In this document: piece after piece, positions 17,347 to 26,031 of the stretch
Numbering within the stretch: the stretch's first letter is position 1
Layout of the letters: every line of letters begins with the position of its first letter
NCBI GenBank assembly: GCA_030065615.1
Contig: JASJDR010000050.1
Span: 1 to 39,418, forward strand
Length of the DNA stretch: 39,418 nucleotides
Direction: 5' to 3'
Source: Xenococcus sp. MO_188.B8
GTDB taxonomy: Bacteria > Cyanobacteriota > Cyanobacteriia > Cyanobacteriales > Xenococcaceae
The notes under the pieces: generated by a model
What the model was told of the DNA's origin: nothing
What the model saw: only the letters and a program-made list of their open reading frames with translations
The model's database searches: none
Position numbers and translations under genes: made by a program

Positions 17347-17563
17347 TTCTTAATTGAGCTTGAAGATGGATCGCTTAATACTCTTATAATACAACTACAT
17401 AGGCAAAATCTTCACATAAATCCTAATAAAAATTAGAGATTTTATGGAGCTATAAAGTTAAAGGCTGTTGATCGCAAACTGTTATATCCAAAAAAATAAT
17501 TTGGCTAGAGTAAGCAACTAGAGACAGAGCTAAACAGGCTCAATAAGTCGCAATTAAAGCATT

Positions 17564-17737
17564 TTAGAAACCGAATTGTGTAGGGCATTTATGCTTAATT
17601 AAAGCGTCGAGCTGGATAGCGGTCAAATCTCCAGCCTTGATCACATTCAAGATTTCAGTTCGCGTTTCATAATTTGGGTTTCTAGTTTTGAGCAGGCTAA
17701 TAAACAGTCTAATCTACTTTTTCTGGTCATCAGTCAT
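17564..17737 (-). pseudogene. Small conserved protein with in-frame stop (copy B)
   Basis: 58 codons from ATG 17737, interrupted by TAG at 17716-17714 (codon 8). After it the frame stays open: LFISLLKTRNPNYETRTEIL, then NVIKAGDLTAIQLDALIKHKCPTQFGF. It is related to copy A at 14081-14218 by the LDALIKxKCP tail. A shorter product from an alternative start is possible, but no ribosome site is evident. Confidence 0.5.
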
Positions 17738-17835
17738 TTTATTGACGACGTTCTGCTATTGAAAGTTTATTCTTCTTGTTTGTTGGTGCGAAACCTAGAG
17801 AAGAACGTTTATTTTTATATGTGTCATATGATTTT

Positions 17836-17860
17836 AACCTCCTGTCTGGGAGGTTTTTTC
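17836..17860 (+). terminator. Intrinsic terminator
   Basis: AACCTCC at 17836-17842 pairs with GGAGGTT at 17849-17855 and is followed by TTTTC then TTTTG. It is a textbook hairpin plus T-run on plus. No recognised plus-strand gene precedes it closely, so it may end a degraded transcript or insulate the HNH gene at 17936. Confidence 0.6.
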
Positions 17861-17910
17861 TTTTGTGGGCAAATTGCTATCGACGTTGTGCGATCGCCAC
17901 AGCTAGAATC

Positions 17911-17925
17911 GTAGTATTGTACTAC
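17911..17925. promoter_or_regulatory. Operator-like palindrome before HNH gene
   Basis: GTAGTA-TTG-TACTAC is a perfect 6-bp inverted repeat with a 3-bp spacer, centred about 18 bases before the ATG at 17936. AATCGTAG and CTACGAT extend the symmetry loosely. Its position fits a repressor site or a leader hairpin, perhaps bound by the HTH of the following protein. Confidence 0.4.
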
Positions 17926-17935
17926 AAATTCTACG

Positions 17936-18406
17936 ATGAGCAAAGAGGTTTACAAATTAATTCCAGGATTTCCGAACTATGAGGTTAGTAATCTTGGTAA
18001 TGTTCGGAACAAAAAAATAGGCAAAGTACTAAAGCTATATCACTCCAATAACGGTTACTTAACCGTAGGGTTTACAATTTCAGGCAAAAAGAAACGATTG
18101 CTAATCCATCGACTCGTTGCAAAAACTTTTCTGGATAATCCTACATGCTCGCCAGAAGTTAACCATATTGATGGAAACAGGCTAAATAACGCACTGACAA
18201 ACCTAGAATGGATCTCTAGTAGCAATAACAGGATTCATGCCTACAAATCAGGCTTAAGGAAGAGCAAGCTTACAGCTAACCAAGTCAAAGAAATCAGACA
18301 ATTAATAGAACTGGGATTAACTCAAAGAAAAATAGCTGCAATCTTTAACGTTAGTCACTCGACAATCGGAGAGATTAATCGAAAAGAGATATGGAGTCAC
18401 ATTTAA
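17936..18406 (+). CDS. NUMOD4-HNH homing endonuclease
   Basis: 156 residues with well-conserved parts: NUMOD4 at 5-30 (YKLIPGFPNYEVSNLGNVRN), an HNH_3 domain at 60-105 (LIHRLVAKTFL then NHIDGNRLNNALTNLEW with the catalytic His/Asn pattern), and a C-terminal helix-turn-helix at 118-152 (LTANQVKEIRQLIELGLTQR then VSHSTIGEI). Such proteins cut specific DNA sites and often travel with phages and islands. It is the last gene before the right attachment repeat. A perfect palindrome precedes the start. Compared with the paralogue at 12970 its active-site motif looks intact. Confidence 0.85.
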   Translation: MSKEVYKLIPGFPNYEVSNLGNVRNKKIGKVLKLYHSNNGYLTVGFTISGKKKRLLIHRLVAKTFLDNPTCSPEVNHIDGNRLNNALTNLEWISSSNNRIHAYKSGLRKSKLTANQVKEIRQLIELGLTQRKIAAIFNVSHSTIGEINRKEIWSHI

Positions 18407-18425
18407 AGTTACTGTAAAGATGCTT

Positions 18426-18448
18426 TATCTTGGGCAAGTATTGGGCAA
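18426..18448 (+). promoter_or_regulatory. Candidate integrase arm-type site, right end
   Basis: TATCTTGGGCAAGTATTGGGC closely repeats the paired TTGGGCA motif at 11301-11322. It lies 46 bp inside the right attachment repeat. Confidence 0.5.
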
Positions 18449-18493
18449 TAATGAAAATAATCAAGATTTGTTCACTCTCGAAAAAAGCTTCAG

Positions 18494-18556
18494 TCACTGT
18501 ACATCTTTAGAAGCGGGTGGGGGGAATCGAACCCCCATCATTAGCTTGGAAGGCTA
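18494..18556 (-). repeat. Right attachment repeat, within intact tRNA-Gly
   Basis: Matches 11171-11233 over 63 bp with one mismatch. It covers the 3' 45 bases of the intact tRNA-Gly gene and 18 bp downstream, so the tRNA is whole on this side of the island. Confidence 0.88.
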
Positions 18557-18582
18557 AGGTTTTACCACTAAACTACACCCGC
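18512..18582 (-). tRNA. tRNA-Gly(UCC)
   Basis: 71 bases with a complete cloverleaf: acceptor GCGGGTG/CACCCGC, D stem GTTT/AAAC, anticodon stem TTAGC/GCTAA with loop CTTCCAA (anticodon UCC, reads GGA/GGN), T stem GGGGG/CCCCC with loop TTCGATT, and discriminator U as usual for glycine tRNAs. CCA is not encoded. Its 3' half is duplicated at 11171-11233 by integration of the island. Confidence 0.96.
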
Positions 18583-18830
18583 GGGAGACCTCATTTCGAC
18601 CGCGAATAGTATACTAACATACCTAGTCGAAGTTTGGTCAACTATATGTAGTCAAAAAATAAGAAGTATTTTAAATTAAATGTTTTTGGGAGTAAACCAA
18701 GGAATAAATCACGTCACGAGGAATCCCCCAAATTTTATTTGTGGGGAGTCGTCAATAGGAGGTTTTCGATAATGATGAACGGTTTTAAGCTTAATACTTC
18801 TGACTGCCGCGCAGTACCACTAGTAACTAA
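18583..18830. other. Spacer with a stable hairpin
   Basis: About 250 bp between the tRNA and the phosphohexomutase stop. TCCCCCAAAT-TTT-ATTTGTGGGGA at about 18724-18746 forms a hairpin with one bulge. No T-run follows on either strand, so I do not call a terminator with confidence. Confidence 0.4.
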
Positions 18831-20270
18831 TTAGGACTTGGCCCAGTCTCTAGCCCATTCTAAAGTTTTACGAACTTCTATCATGTTGTCAGCTTGGCAA
18901 TATAGACGCAATACTGGCTCAGTACCACTAAAGCGAATCAATAACCAACTATCATCTTCTAATCTAAATTTATAGCCATCAACAGTTAAACAATCTTTTA
19001 CTGCCTTACCAGCAATCTTTTGAGGAGCTTCGTTTGCCAAACGTTCTAATAATTTTGCCCTTACTTCCATATTTGCGAGGGGAAAATCAATACGATCATA
19101 ATTAGCGTGAAATTCGGTTTTCTTTTCTAACTCTCCATAAATTTCGCTTAAATCTTTTCCTGATTGGACAACTGCTTCTAGGACATAAAGAGCAGAAAGC
19201 AAAGCATCCCGTTCGGGAATGTGAGTTCCATAGCCAATACCACCCGATTCTTCCCCACCGATCATCACTTCCGCGTTCAACATCCGATCAGCAATATACT
19301 TATAACCAATCGGAGTTTCGTATACAGAACGATCAAATAGTTTAGCAACTTTGGGTATAAGATCTGAACCACTGACAGTTTTGACAATTTCTCCGGTAAA
19401 TCCTTTATTTTGCGCCAGATGTTGAATCAAAATGGGAATTAAAATTTGAGAACTCAGAAAGTTTCCTTGTCCATCTGCAGCGGCAATGCGATCGCTGTCT
19501 CCGTCAAAGACTAAGCCTACCCGAATGCTTTCAGGAGATTCTTGAGCTGCTGCTTTAATAGTGCGGAATAAATCGGCTAAATATTTTGGTAAAGGTTCCG
19601 GTGCACCGCCACCGAATAGGGGATCGCGATCGCCATTTATTTCAGTGATCGGACAGTCTAGTAACCGTTCTAAACCTGTTGCGGCTGTTCCATGCATCAC
19701 ATCAACAAAGACTTTAACTTTGCCAGATGCGATCGCGTTTTTGATAGCTGTAATATCAACTTTAGCTTGTAAACCTTGACAATAACTCGGCCAAGGATTG
19801 AAATATTCTAATTTACCTGGCTGTTCTGCTGGTGCCAATGGTTGATCTAAAATGGCTTCGATTTGTTTAGTAACTTCAGGGGAAACCGAACCACCAAAAG
19901 CACTTTTGACCTTTAAACCCAAATAAGCTGCTGGATTATGGGATGCTGTCATGACAATTGCCCCCAAGGCATTTTGCGCTTTAGCTGCCCAACTAAACGC
20001 AGGAGTAGGAGCAAAACATTCTGATAAGAGAACATCAAATCCCGCTTCTTGAATTGCCTCGGCAGCAACTTTCGCAAAATCTTCCGCCATAAAACGGCGA
20101 TCGTAGCCTACAATTACCGTATTACTACCCGTAGTTTTACCATAGTTATCTGCTAGAACTTTAGCGGATAGAGGCGCTAGCATCGCGACTCTTTCAAAAG
20201 TAAAATCCGCAGCAATAACTCCACGCCAGCCATCTGTACCAAACTTAATGGGATTAACAGTGAAAGCCAT
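18831..20270 (-). CDS. Phosphoglucomutase/phosphomannomutase family enzyme
   Basis: A 479-residue alpha-D-phosphohexomutase, which moves phosphate between C1 and C6 of hexose phosphates for glycogen, nucleotide-sugar and cell-surface sugar synthesis in the cytoplasm. All four family loops are present: the FGTDGWRG start, the phosphoserine loop TASHNPAAYLGLK (Ser phosphorylated), the metal loop DGDSDR, the sugar loop GGEESGG, and the phosphate-binding RFSGTEPVLRLY near the C-terminus. The length is normal for the short bacterial PGM/PMM type. I use ATG 20270; a TTG three codons upstream is the alternative. HIP1 palindromes occur in the gene, as expected for resident cyanobacterial DNA. Confidence 0.93.
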   Translation of the reverse strand: MAFTVNPIKFGTDGWRGVIAADFTFERVAMLAPLSAKVLADNYGKTTGSNTVIVGYDRRFMAEDFAKVAAEAIQEAGFDVLLSECFAPTPAFSWAAKAQNALGAIVMTASHNPAAYLGLKVKSAFGGSVSPEVTKQIEAILDQPLAPAEQPGKLEYFNPWPSYCQGLQAKVDITAIKNAIASGKVKVFVDVMHGTAATGLERLLDCPITEINGDRDPLFGGGAPEPLPKYLADLFRTIKAAAQESPESIRVGLVFDGDSDRIAAADGQGNFLSSQILIPILIQHLAQNKGFTGEIVKTVSGSDLIPKVAKLFDRSVYETPIGYKYIADRMLNAEVMIGGEESGGIGYGTHIPERDALLSALYVLEAVVQSGKDLSEIYGELEKKTEFHANYDRIDFPLANMEVRAKLLERLANEAPQKIAGKAVKDCLTVDGYKFRLEDDSWLLIRFSGTEPVLRLYCQADNMIEVRKTLEWARDWAKS

Positions 20271-20366
20271 AAAAAACAATATTTAATAATATTACAATCA
20301 CAATTTCCAGGTTAACTGTTTCTCGCTAGTTTGCATAGCTTTGAGTCTAGTTGTTTACTATTAAAC

Positions 20367-20421
20367 TTTGACATCCTCCCACCGTTAAGCGCTACGCGCT
20401 GTAACAGGGGATTCTAACACC
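20367..20421 (-). repeat. IS605-type right end / omega-RNA region remnant
   Basis: Directly downstream of the degraded tnpB frame on minus. It holds the hairpin AGCGC-TAC-GCGCT (20388-20400) and a subterminal ACCGTTAAGCG stretch, ending near TTGACATCCTCC. This is the layout of an IS200/IS605 right end, which overlaps the guide-RNA (omega RNA) scaffold of TnpB. The exact end is not determined. Confidence 0.5.
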
Positions 20422-20825
20422 TTACGATGCTAGTTTTCTGCTTCGTCCCGTGCCAGCTAGAATACCGTGACCGATACTCCCCGTCGCTTCCAGTCCACAG
20501 ACATTTTCGAGCACGCTATGCCCTAGCGCACTTATTCCTTCAGGCTTGCTACATCTCTTGTGGTGGTATATCCGCACTCATGACAATGGTGAACTCGGAT
20601 ATCTAGAGTTTTCTTTCCTGTATGTGCGCCACAGTTAGGACAAGTTTGGCTCGTCCCATTTTTATCAACCTTGGCAAAATACACCTGCCGACGGAAACAA
20701 ACCCATTCTAAAATCCTTACAAATTGTCCAAAACCAGCATCAGCACTCTGTTTACTTAACATTCCTCTTTGCCAACCAACAAAGTTAATGTCTTCTGCAA
20801 ACAACATTCCTGCGCCATCACACAA
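20422..20825 (-). pseudogene. tnpB: Decayed TnpB (IS200/IS605 RNA-guided nuclease) C-terminal part
   Basis: Residues FAEDINFVGWQRGMLSKQSA (the RuvC-II Glu region) lead into the zinc-finger CPNCG...CHECG and the RuvC-III motif TTRDVA. The frame then shifts; the expected tail continues in another frame as GISALGHSVLENVCGLEATG and ends at 20424. The N-terminal two thirds, with the RuvC-I Asp and WED domain, are missing upstream of 20825. It is therefore a dead copy, both 5'-truncated and frameshifted. No tnpA or left end is seen next to it. Confidence 0.85.
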
Positions 20826-20898
20826 ATGTAGAAAATGTCAATTAAGATAGACTTAAACTATAACCTATTTAAAGCTTACTATTTACTGAGAAAAATTA

Positions 20899-21147
20899 AT
20901 GTCAGATTCCGAAGAAGTTGTAGTCAAGTCAGTCGAATCGCAATTGGTCGCGGCAAGTTTAGGTATTATTCCTAATGATCGTGAAGGAGCACCCTCTGTC
21001 ATAGTAAAGCTTTTTCAGAAAACTTCTGAATATCTAACTAATCATAGAAACCCTGTAGCTACAGAACTTCAGTATCCAGTAAAAAAACTAAAATTTCAAA
21101 AAAGTTTCCTTTCATGGCTATTTTCTTTATTTAACAGCCAGGATTAG
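20899..21147 (+). CDS. Small unknown protein
   Basis: 82 residues that I do not recognise. The N-terminal half is acidic (SDSEEVVVKSVESQLVAASL) and the C-terminus basic and hydrophobic (FQKSFLSWLFSLFNSQD), suggesting an amphipathic tail. The ATG at 20899 lacks a clear ribosome site. It converges on and overlaps by 17 bp the end of the FHA-domain gene on minus. It may be a real small gene or a chance frame. Confidence 0.4.
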   Translation: MSDSEEVVVKSVESQLVAASLGIIPNDREGAPSVIVKLFQKTSEYLTNHRNPVATELQYPVKKLKFQKSFLSWLFSLFNSQD

Positions 21148-23683
21148 TTAATTGCTGCGGATGAGGATTAATAACTAAAGGTTCAGCTGTTAAAATTACT
21201 TGTCCTTGTTCATTTACTACCCATCCTTGAGCTAACTGAGGGTAATAACCAACATTTTTAGAAGGTAAACTCACAGCGTTATTATTAGTATTTTGAGAAT
21301 TGGTTTTCGATTCGGTTACTTCTTCTAAAATACGCCAATCTTCCCAATTATTCTCAACTGAAGTTTTTTGTGCCGGAGACAAAGGAATGCCCCCACGACC
21401 AGTGATGTAATACTTACTTTGGCCAAGATTGCGACAATAGTTATCTAAGGAATTATTATCTAAACTGGCAACTTCTGTTTTGACATCTCTTTCTGGTTCT
21501 GCGGTTTGTCCCTCTGGAGTAACTACTATTACCGAGCCATTTTGTCCAAATTCAGAACTAGCATTAATTTCACTAAGAGTATCATTTAATGAACTTTCCG
21601 TTACTTCTAGTCCCACAATTCCTTCTGTAGTGATTAGAATATTGCCCCCATTTCCTTGGAAAGCATTGGCTAAGATATCACTATTTTCTGAAGGAAGAGC
21701 GATCACAAAATCTGCTGCTATGTTGAGGTTTCCTCCATTAGCAATTCCACTGGCTTCAGCTGAAATTTGACTATTATTTCTGAGGATCAGATTTTCAGCC
21801 ACATCAATATTAATATTGCCACCTTGTTTTGAGCGTGTTGTAGCAGTAATAAGTCCTTGATTATTTAATTCAATTGAGTTCGCTGTAATATCTAAATTAC
21901 CTGGAATACCAGAGCTCGTTCCCCGAACATTAATCCGTCCCTGATCGAATATTTTTAATGTCTGAGCATTAAGTATAATGTTTCCTGCCTTACCATTTCC
22001 TGTAGTTTCTGCATCTAATTCACTAAATAATAGAGCGTTTTTTCCGGTTCCCACTATTTCTACAATTGAAGCTTCAATTTCCACATCTCCTGCTGTACCT
22101 TGATTAGAAGTATCAGCAGATATTTGACCTCCATTTTGTAGAGTTAAACGCTCAGTTGTAATTTTAATATTCCCACCATCTCCTACTTGAAAAGCATTGC
22201 TAGCAACTATACTACTCTGGCTATTGCTACGTGGGGTAGTGCCAGTGATATTTAACAAATTTGTTGCTTGAATACTAATATCACCCCCTCTACCGCTTCT
22301 AAAAGGAGAACTAGAAATTACGCTGCCATCTTCAATATTCAATTCTTTGGTAAATATATCAATATTTCCACTAGCAGCATTACTAATTGAAGCAGTAGAA
22401 ATAGTACTACCTAAATTAAGTTCTATCGCCCGATCGACAGTTATAGGTATGTTTAAAAAATCTAATGCTTGTTCAACTTGAGCTCTATTAAAATCAATTA
22501 AAGGTCTAACTCCCTTAAGGGATATTGATTCAGATTGAATCTTGAGATTACCACCTTTTCCACTATTTAAGTTTAGTTGCTCAACATTTTCAATCGTCTG
22601 TAACTCAATTTCTCCACCATCAAGGAGCAACAAATTTTTAGCATTGATTACAATATCACTACCCGTACCTTGTCCAAAAGTATTACTAGTGATACGACTT
22701 GATAAAGGGACAAAAACTCCAAAACCTGCCACAAATGGATCTTGATTTTGTAGGGTCGGATCACTCCCTCTAATTTCTAATAATTCTGAAGCATTTACTG
22801 TAATTTGTTGTCCATCAATTGAACCAAAAGTATCGGAAATAACTCCTGAACCACTTAGAATTTGAATATTTCTGCCTTGTAAATTGATACTACCTCCTCC
22901 TATGCCACTAGTATCAATACGCGATAAATTATTTAATTGAATGTCTTGAAATTTGGTAACTTTTTCATAAGTGAATTGCCATTGTTGATTGCTATAGTCC
23001 AAACCGACAAAGTTATTATTCCCAACACTCCCTAATTCGATTTTGCCTGAAGGGGCAGATAAAACTGTGCCATCTAATGTTAGATTGCCTCCTATTAAGG
23101 CTAAAGTCTTGTCAGGCTGTACTTGAATATTTTCAGAAGAATTATTGATAAGATTAATCGGAGTTGCCGATCGCTCTCCAAAGATCAACCCAAGAGGTCG
23201 ATTTATAGTTAATAAGGGCGGATTATTCGGATTATCTGCCCGAAAACTATTGCCATCCGTAAATAAAATTTCGCTAGCAGTAGTAGCCAATAATGAGCCA
23301 CCTAAATTAAGTCTTGCGTTAGGCCCAAAAACAATTCCATTGGGATTAATTAAAAATAAATTAGCTACCCCATTTGCTTTGATTAAGCCATCGATTTCAG
23401 AGAGCGAGCTACCGGTAACGCGACTCAGAATATTTTTAATATTAGGTGAATTATTGAAAATTCCACTATCTCCTGTGCCAAGAGAAAACTCTTCAAAACT
23501 ATGAAAAAGATTTTCTCCGACAACAGTCCCCCCTTCGATGGTAAATACCTGTCCTTGAACATTAACTAAAGAATTATTAGGCAGGGTTTGATCGGGAACA
23601 ATTTGCCCTTGAGCAACATTAGTTAGAGAAACGTTGCCCAGAATAGATAATATTGCGAGCCCAAAATATTTGCGGATGATCAT
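21131..23683 (-). CDS. Secreted filamentous-haemagglutinin N-terminal domain protein (TpsA-like)
   Basis: An 850-residue exported beta-helix protein. Residues 1-26 are a signal peptide ending VAQG before QIVPD. Residues 30-165 are the two-partner-secretion domain with GENLFHSFEEFSL, FLINPNGIVFGPNARL (NPNG at 113-116) and LTINRPLGLIFG. Residues 185-740 are a long run of beta-solenoid repeats rich in Asn, Gly and Ile (GNILITTEG-like). The C-terminal part has the cyanobacterial TpsA hallmark NYCRNLGQSKYYITGRGGIP near 755-776. It would be carried across the outer membrane by a TpsB partner that is not in this window. It starts 23 bp after the carotenoid oxygenase gene in the same direction, an unexpected operon partner. 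Confidence 0.9.
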   Translation of the reverse strand: MIIRKYFGLAILSILGNVSLTNVAQGQIVPDQTLPNNSLVNVQGQVFTIEGGTVVGENLFHSFEEFSLGTGDSGIFNNSPNIKNILSRVTGSSLSEIDGLIKANGVANLFLINPNGIVFGPNARLNLGGSLLATTASEILFTDGNSFRADNPNNPPLLTINRPLGLIFGERSATPINLINNSSENIQVQPDKTLALIGGNLTLDGTVLSAPSGKIELGSVGNNNFVGLDYSNQQWQFTYEKVTKFQDIQLNNLSRIDTSGIGGGSINLQGRNIQILSGSGVISDTFGSIDGQQITVNASELLEIRGSDPTLQNQDPFVAGFGVFVPLSSRITSNTFGQGTGSDIVINAKNLLLLDGGEIELQTIENVEQLNLNSGKGGNLKIQSESISLKGVRPLIDFNRAQVEQALDFLNIPITVDRAIELNLGSTISTASISNAASGNIDIFTKELNIEDGSVISSSPFRSGRGGDISIQATNLLNITGTTPRSNSQSSIVASNAFQVGDGGNIKITTERLTLQNGGQISADTSNQGTAGDVEIEASIVEIVGTGKNALLFSELDAETTGNGKAGNIILNAQTLKIFDQGRINVRGTSSGIPGNLDITANSIELNNQGLITATTRSKQGGNINIDVAENLILRNNSQISAEASGIANGGNLNIAADFVIALPSENSDILANAFQGNGGNILITTEGIVGLEVTESSLNDTLSEINASSEFGQNGSVIVVTPEGQTAEPERDVKTEVASLDNNSLDNYCRNLGQSKYYITGRGGIPLSPAQKTSVENNWEDWRILEEVTESKTNSQNTNNNAVSLPSKNVGYYPQLAQGWVVNEQGQVILTAEPLVINPHPQQLTNPGC

Positions 23684-23706
23684 AGTTATCTTAGTTAGGT
23701 TGCGAA

Positions 23707-25998
23707 TTAACGCCGATCGCGGTTAAATTCTTGATAAACTTGAGTCATTAAATCTTGCATAGGTTGTCTGAATTTTTCAGGTATCCCTTGAAGATTATGC
23801 TCTAGTAACTCACTAAAATCTTGTTCAATATTATAATCTCGCGAGTCTACAGTAACAGGATTTTGCATCCAAGTAGTATGCAAAGTCAATCCCAGATTTA
23901 ATGAGGGATGACTCAAAGTATAAATTGGTCCTTGCTCAAGATTTTGCGCATCAAAAATCCAAATTTCGCTATTATCAGACCATTTTGGGTCAGAAGAATT
24001 ACCATTTTGAGCTAATAAATTATCAGAATGTACCACTGTACAAACGATATAACCATCTGTTGCTCCTTGAGTATTAGCTTTCGGTACAAATTGATGAGAA
24101 CTGGCAAAATAGCCTGGCTCAAAATTATAATGGTCAACGATATTTAGCACTTTTCCCGATGCTGCCTGACGATCAATATGTAATCGGTTAATACTAGTAG
24201 GTACGCCTTTTTCTGTTCTGTCTTTAATGAGTTGATGAGATACTTTGGGATCGCGATATTTATAATTTTTGTACATTTCAAAAACTATATTCGGTAGCAT
24301 ATTATGCCATCCTCCGAAACCACCCCAATAGATATCTTCATGCTTTTGTGTCGGATAATTATCGCGATAAGCATAAAATCCTAAGGACCAAGTATGTTCA
24401 AGACATAGATCGATGTCTAAAAGTTCTTGAGTCACAATTTTTCCTTTTTCCCCGTCAATCAGATAATAGGCAGGACGATTGACATCCATTGGTGCAACTC
24501 CAGCACCAACTACATTCCTTAGATAGATATTTTCTGGGTCATCTGGATCATTTTTATTCTGGGCAAATACAGAAGTATCTGTTTCGTGAAGGAATTCTGC
24601 TGGATCAGTGGCACAATTATGTGCGACATGCAGACTAACATGATTTGGTGGTTCTTCCTGATAATCAGCAACGAAATGAGTAAATTCCCTCGCAAGATTA
24701 ATCTGTTTGGCAGTAATAGTCCCGCCTGATGGAACATCTTGAAATTGTCGGCGATCTATGAGGTAAATTCGACTATCGGGTAATTGTGGATAATTAAAAT
24801 ATTCACGAAGAAATTTCAGTCTAGTATTGATTTTTTCTTCTACCGCTTCTTCTATGGTTTCTTCTAGATCTTCTAGCCATTTGAATTGGTCTTTGGGATC
24901 GGGAATGTAATCATCAATACTAGGAATAAAATTAGCAATAGTGACTTTAAAGGCCGTATCTACTACGATGACATGATTTTCCGTAACTGCCATTTGGTGG
25001 GTGGTTTGGCGAATCTTGACATTACGACCATTGGGTAAAACTACTTTCCATTTATCGACTTGATCCTCTCCTTGCCAACGCATTAAATATAATTCATCAT
25101 CTCCACCAAGATTAAAAAGCTCTAAGAAATCTGTGAATAAGTCAGTGAGAAAAACGACAATTTTAGTCAAGACTTGAATTATAAAGCTTAATATAATACG
25201 CAACAAACTTTGGGGTAATAACTTTAGCAAAAACCTTTTTGCTTGATAGGAAAAAAGGTTAGAAACAAGCAACAAAGAGTCTAAAGATTTTGTGACATTA
25301 ACGGTAAACAGTTCTCCTGTTTTAGGATCGAAAGTCGGATGAGCCGAAGTGCTAATGGGTCGAAATACCCGAGCTACTGGCAATTTGACCATATCTAACC
25401 AATCCTTATTTTTACCTACTGGAGCAATGCTTTGCAGGGTTTGAGGATCGATTTCATAGGGACGACCAATATCCCATGTAGATAGTAATCGCTCTTTCTC
25501 TTGACCTGGGAATTTCATCGGCAGAAAAGCTGTATTTTCTTGATTGCAATTGCCTAACATGATAGAAATTCTGGCAATACTAAAATCCCAAAATCGCATT
25601 AATTTGGGAAACGGTCTATTTTGAGAATCTTTACCTTGATGAACTAAACGATCTGCATAAAATGAAGGTGTTTTAACAAATGCAGTTGACCATTCTGCTT
25701 GACCATTTTTAAATGATAGACGTTGAATTTGTCCATCCCCATTAAGAATCGAAGTCCAACCATCATCAGTGGGTAAGACAATATCTTCTTGGTTATTGCT
25801 AATAGAAACTTGGGTTGAAGATACAGAACCCGTTGCATTAACAATAAAGACTGCACCTTCTAATTCGGTCGGTAAAGTTGCTTCTTCTTTGGTTCTGCCT
25901 TTTCTGACCGTTAGTTGTAAAGGCGATCGCAGATATTCTTGTCTGTTAAAAGAAATAATAGCTTTCGGCAATAAACCTAATATTTTGTTGTTATTCAT
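23707..25998 (-). CDS. Carotenoid cleavage oxygenase (RPE65/CCD family), unusually long
   Basis: A 763-residue beta-propeller iron oxygenase of the carotenoid-cleaving family. Four histidine motifs are visible (numbers from a TTG seven codons upstream): H227 in STSAHPTFDPKTGELF, H341 in TTHQMAVTENHV, H464/H467 in SLHVAHNCATD, and H714 in LTLHTTWM. It is longer than usual for the family. One insertion (about 255-305) is strongly hydrophobic and could dip into the membrane to reach carotenoids; another (about 375-405) is a charged helix. I use ATG 25998. The stop of the FAD desaturase-like gene lies 33 bp upstream, so the two are probably translated from one mRNA and act in sequence: desaturation or isomerisation, then cleavage to an apocarotenoid. 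The substrate is unknown. Confidence 0.8.
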   Translation of the reverse strand: MNNNKILGLLPKAIISFNRQEYLRSPLQLTVRKGRTKEEATLPTELEGAVFIVNATGSVSSTQVSISNNQEDIVLPTDDGWTSILNGDGQIQRLSFKNGQAEWSTAFVKTPSFYADRLVHQGKDSQNRPFPKLMRFWDFSIARISIMLGNCNQENTAFLPMKFPGQEKERLLSTWDIGRPYEIDPQTLQSIAPVGKNKDWLDMVKLPVARVFRPISTSAHPTFDPKTGELFTVNVTKSLDSLLLVSNLFSYQAKRFLLKLLPQSLLRIILSFIIQVLTKIVVFLTDLFTDFLELFNLGGDDELYLMRWQGEDQVDKWKVVLPNGRNVKIRQTTHQMAVTENHVIVVDTAFKVTIANFIPSIDDYIPDPKDQFKWLEDLEETIEEAVEEKINTRLKFLREYFNYPQLPDSRIYLIDRRQFQDVPSGGTITAKQINLAREFTHFVADYQEEPPNHVSLHVAHNCATDPAEFLHETDTSVFAQNKNDPDDPENIYLRNVVGAGVAPMDVNRPAYYLIDGEKGKIVTQELLDIDLCLEHTWSLGFYAYRDNYPTQKHEDIYWGGFGGWHNMLPNIVFEMYKNYKYRDPKVSHQLIKDRTEKGVPTSINRLHIDRQAASGKVLNIVDHYNFEPGYFASSHQFVPKANTQGATDGYIVCTVVHSDNLLAQNGNSSDPKWSDNSEIWIFDAQNLEQGPIYTLSHPSLNLGLTLHTTWMQNPVTVDSRDYNIEQDFSELLEHNLQGIPEKFRQPMQDLMTQVYQEFNRDRR

Positions 25999-26031
25999 TG
26001 GCTTATATAAGTTTTGCAATACAAAAAAGAG

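Larger units (their letters stand above)
11234..18556. mobile_element. Integrative island in tRNA-Gly(UCC)
   Basis: About 7.3 kb bounded by 63-bp direct repeats of the tRNA-Gly 3' half, with a tyrosine integrase immediately inside the left repeat. Its cargo is two NUMOD/HNH proteins, two unknown proteins, a pentapeptide/transmembrane protein and two small-ORF remnants. I see no replication, capsid or conjugation gene. By eye only one HIP1 palindrome occurs in it (near 17890), whereas neighbouring chromosomal genes have several, which fits foreign origin. Confidence 0.82.
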
